64,000 nucleotides of DNA from Bettongia penicillata ogilbyi (taxonomy: Eukaryota; Chordata; Mammalia; Diprotodontia; Potoroidae). Each line of letters begins with the position of its first letter. Positions within the stretch are counted from its first letter, which is position 1. Of this stretch, positions 62,245 through 64,000 are shown one piece after another. The stretch covers positions 3,109,001 through 3,173,000 of the forward strand of contig JAJHZJ010000013.1 of NCBI GenBank assembly GCA_023548195.1, given 5' to 3'. The notes beneath the pieces were generated by a model, which had not been told where the DNA came from, did no database searches, and worked only from the letters and a program-made list of their open reading frames with translations. Position numbers and translations under genes: made by a program.

Positions 62245-62440
62245 TATAATATAGAGTGGAAAAACTGCCCCTGGAGTCAGAGGACCTGCTCAAATGTGAC
62301 CATCAGTACTTACTACTGATATGACCTTGGACAAGTTATTTGACCTCATTGGGCCTCAGTTTCCTCATCTATAAAATGAGGGTGTGTGAACCGATTGGTC
62401 TGCGTAGTGCCTTCCAGTTCCAGAGCTATGATCCTTAACA
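62245..62440 (+). mobile_element. CORE-SINE with CR1/L3-type tail
   Basis: 'tggagtcagaggacctgctc', 'tttcctcatctataaaatga', 'agtgccttccagttccagag', 'ctatgatcctta'. Confidence 0.75.
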
Positions 62441-62454
62441 GTCTGTGATCCTAT

Positions 62455-62560
62455 AATAATCTGTAATCCTACAATAAATTGAGTCCCAGAGAGGGAAACA
62501 GGGTTGCTCAAAGCCACACAGCTAAGTAGCTTCATGTGTAGGCAGTTCCTAAGAGCCATC
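62455..62560 (-). mobile_element. MIR-like fragment
   Basis: 'gagtcccagagagggaaaca' and 'gctcaaagccacacagctaa'. Confidence 0.45.
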
Positions 62561-62895
62561 GAAATACAAGAGCAAAGAAAATGATGGTTCTCATTCCAAG
62601 TCTAGACAGAATGCAGAATTTCAGAAGAATAAATTATTTTTTTTAATACCTGAAGGCTGAAACCTGAGGAATGACTATACTGGATACTTCATGTAATAAA
62701 TGGCAGTGCCTTCTGGGAAATGAGTCCAGCTTTTTTTGGCATTGTAATATCAGGATACTCTGTCTATGGAAACATTATTCACTGGAGACTGTAGCTCCCA
62801 ACTGGCTTGATTGATGCTTAGGATGTGAGGGAGTCATTTACCAAAAAGTTTAATCTTTTCTGCTTTGGAAGTTTCAACTGAGTTTTTAAGGGATG
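62561..62895. other. No feature recognised
   Basis: No coding signal and no repeat that I can name. Confidence 0.3.
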
Positions 62896-62898
62896 TCT

Positions 62899-63130
62899 AC
62901 AGGGAAGCTAGGTGGCACGGTGGAGAGAGTGCCAGCCATGGAGTCAGAAAGACTCATCTCTCAGTTCAAGTCTGACCTCAGCCACTTACTAGCTGTGTAA
63001 CACTGTTTGCCTCAGTCTCCCCACGTACAAAATGAGCTAGAGAAGGAAATGGCAGAACACTCCAGTATCTTTGCCAAGAAAACTCCAAATGGGGTCACAA
63101 AGATTCAGATGCCATTGAACACTAACAATG
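62899..63130 (+). mobile_element. MAR1/WSINE1-like SINE
   Basis: 'gaagctaggtggcacggtgg', 'ttactagctgtgtaacactg', 'gaaatggcagaacactccag', 'aagaaaactccaaatggggt'. Confidence 0.8.
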
Positions 63131-63489
63131 CTCCTTATTCCTGCTCCCTCTGGAACATAACTCATTTTAGAATAAAAGAGGATGGATAGAAAAATGAGAA
63201 TTGCTTTACAACAATTCCCTTTACAGCTAACTTTGCTGAAGTACACTTAACTCTATAAAGGAAGGGATATTAGAGTCTCAAAGTGTTCTGGATTACTTTA
63301 AATGAAGCATCTAAACACAGCAATTTTTTTTTTATGTTTATGATTAAGGTAGTCTGAGGAGGCAGTGCTCTCACCCTACTGCTTTTGTGTTTTTTTTTTA
63401 AATGCTAGTGTTTAAAATTTTTAGGTTGTGCTGTTTGTGCTTATAATGTTTCACATGCCACTACTTCGTCCAAGCGCTTCTGACTTACT
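63131..63489. other. No feature recognised
   Basis: T-rich runs at about 63325 and 63390. Confidence 0.3.
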
Positions 63490-63925
63490 TGGAATTCAGA
63501 GACCTACCTCATTAGATAGATGAGAAAGCTGAGACCCAGAAAGTTTCAGTGACTTGTCCAAGGATTTTGTTGTTTATTTGTTTTCACTTGTGTCCAATTC
63601 TTCATGATCCTTTTTGGGATTTTCTTGGTAAAGATACTGGATGGCTTGCCATTTCCTTCTCCAGCTCATTTTACAGATGAGGAAATTGAGGCAAACAGGA
63701 TTAAGTGACTTGTCCAGGGTCACACAGCTCAGAAGAGTTTAAGACTGGATTTGAACTCAGATCTTTCTGACCGTGGGCCCAGCACTCCATCCACTGTGCC
63801 ACCTAGCTGTCCCTTCTGTCCAAGGTTGCACACATAGTGAATATCAGAGGTCAAATTTGAACCCAGTCTCTCTAACTCCAGAGCCACTGCTTTTTTCTCC
63901 AGTATTACACTACTGTTTAAACAGA
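63490..63925 (-). mobile_element. MIR-like SINE split by a MAR1-like SINE
   Basis: Left part 63490-63563 ('aagctgagacccagaaagtt'), right part 63817-63925 ('gtcaaatttgaacccagtct'). They join at the duplicated 'tgtccaagg'. Confidence 0.7.
63564..63816 (-). mobile_element. MAR1/WSINE1-like SINE, nested
   Basis: 'gattttcttggtaaagatac', 'cattttacagatgaggaaat', 'tgacttgtccagggtcacac', head 'ccactgtgccacctagctg'. Flanked by 'tgtccaagg' at 63555-63563 and 63817-63825. Confidence 0.85.
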
Positions 63926-64000
63926 ATGCATTTCATTTAATACTATATAACTGGTGCCCATTCAGGAAGAAAAATCTCCACTGGACAAAGATCCGATATA

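Larger units (their letters stand above)
7598..64000 (+). other. KCNK13: KCNK13 intron 1 (5' part)
   Basis: No open frame on the plus strand encodes the expected continuation (GFGMTTP-type filter, TM2-TM4), so the acceptor lies beyond the window. The intron is at least 56.4 kb, in keeping with my memory of a very long single intron in human KCNK13. All later features lie inside it. Confidence 0.7.

Noticed and set aside
7604..64000. Second exon of KCNK13
   Set aside because: I looked for a plus-strand frame starting with GFGMTTP-like residues followed by TM2 to TM4 (about 290 codons). No such frame exists in the window.

Overview
This is a 64 kb stretch of mammalian, almost certainly marsupial, nuclear DNA. 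The evidence is the repeat content. There are many copies of a tRNA-headed CORE-SINE whose tail carries the RTE/BovB-like 'agaaaaccccaaatggggtc' signature (MAR1/WSINE1-like), a second CORE-SINE group ending in a CR1/L3-like 'ctatgatcctatg' tail, abundant MIR, and LINE fragments of four clades (L1, L2, CR1/L3 and an RTE-like family). I saw no Alu, B1 or other placental-specific SINE.

Only one host gene is visible. Positions 7258-7597 (+) are the first coding exon of a two-pore-domain potassium channel of the THIK group, closest to KCNK13 (THIK-1). The exon holds the start codon, TM1, the extracellular cap with two N-glycosylation sequons, and the first pore helix. It breaks inside the first selectivity filter at a gtaagt donor (phase 1), where I recall THIK genes being split. 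No second exon lies in the window, so everything after 7597 is read as intron 1. A CpG-rich, repeat-free region (about 5130-6060) lies upstream and is the likely promoter, possibly with a non-coding first exon.

The rest is layered repeats. Region 1-5000: an RTE-tailed repeat, then one long L2 fragment cut up by a nested SINE pair, a (TG)n tract and two tandem SINEs. Region 7.6-17.8 kb: SINEs, a CR1 fragment split by a MIR, an L1 3' end and an RTE-like LINE 3' end. Region 17.86-20.85 kb: a complete 'half-L1' (HAL1) element on the minus strand, with an intact 367-codon ORF1, no ORF2, a CpG-rich 5' UTR with a YY1-like site, and a perfect 15-bp target-site duplication. Region 33.2-34.7 kb: a second HAL1 copy with a clean internal deletion that joins the 5' UTR tip in frame to the ORF1 C-terminal domain. 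Region 23.6-24.9 kb: a 155-bp inverted repeat matching at 153 of 155 positions. Regions 28-29.7 kb, 42.5-43.5 kb, 50-52 kb and 56.8-59.6 kb hold CR1, RTE-like, L1, hAT-like and L2 pieces. Smaller items include a 23-unit (GGAA)n tract, a perfect 42-bp palindrome, a perfect 16-bp-stem hairpin, and two short duplicated sequences that I cannot assign to any family.

The repeats show how non-autonomous elements depend on LINEs: SINEs with RTE, L2, CR1 and poly(A)/L1-type tails sit alongside fragments of each matching LINE. No bacterial operon, CRISPR array, intact retrovirus or new multi-gene system is present. Repeat family names are from memory of consensus features and boundaries are approximate unless a target-site duplication is cited.
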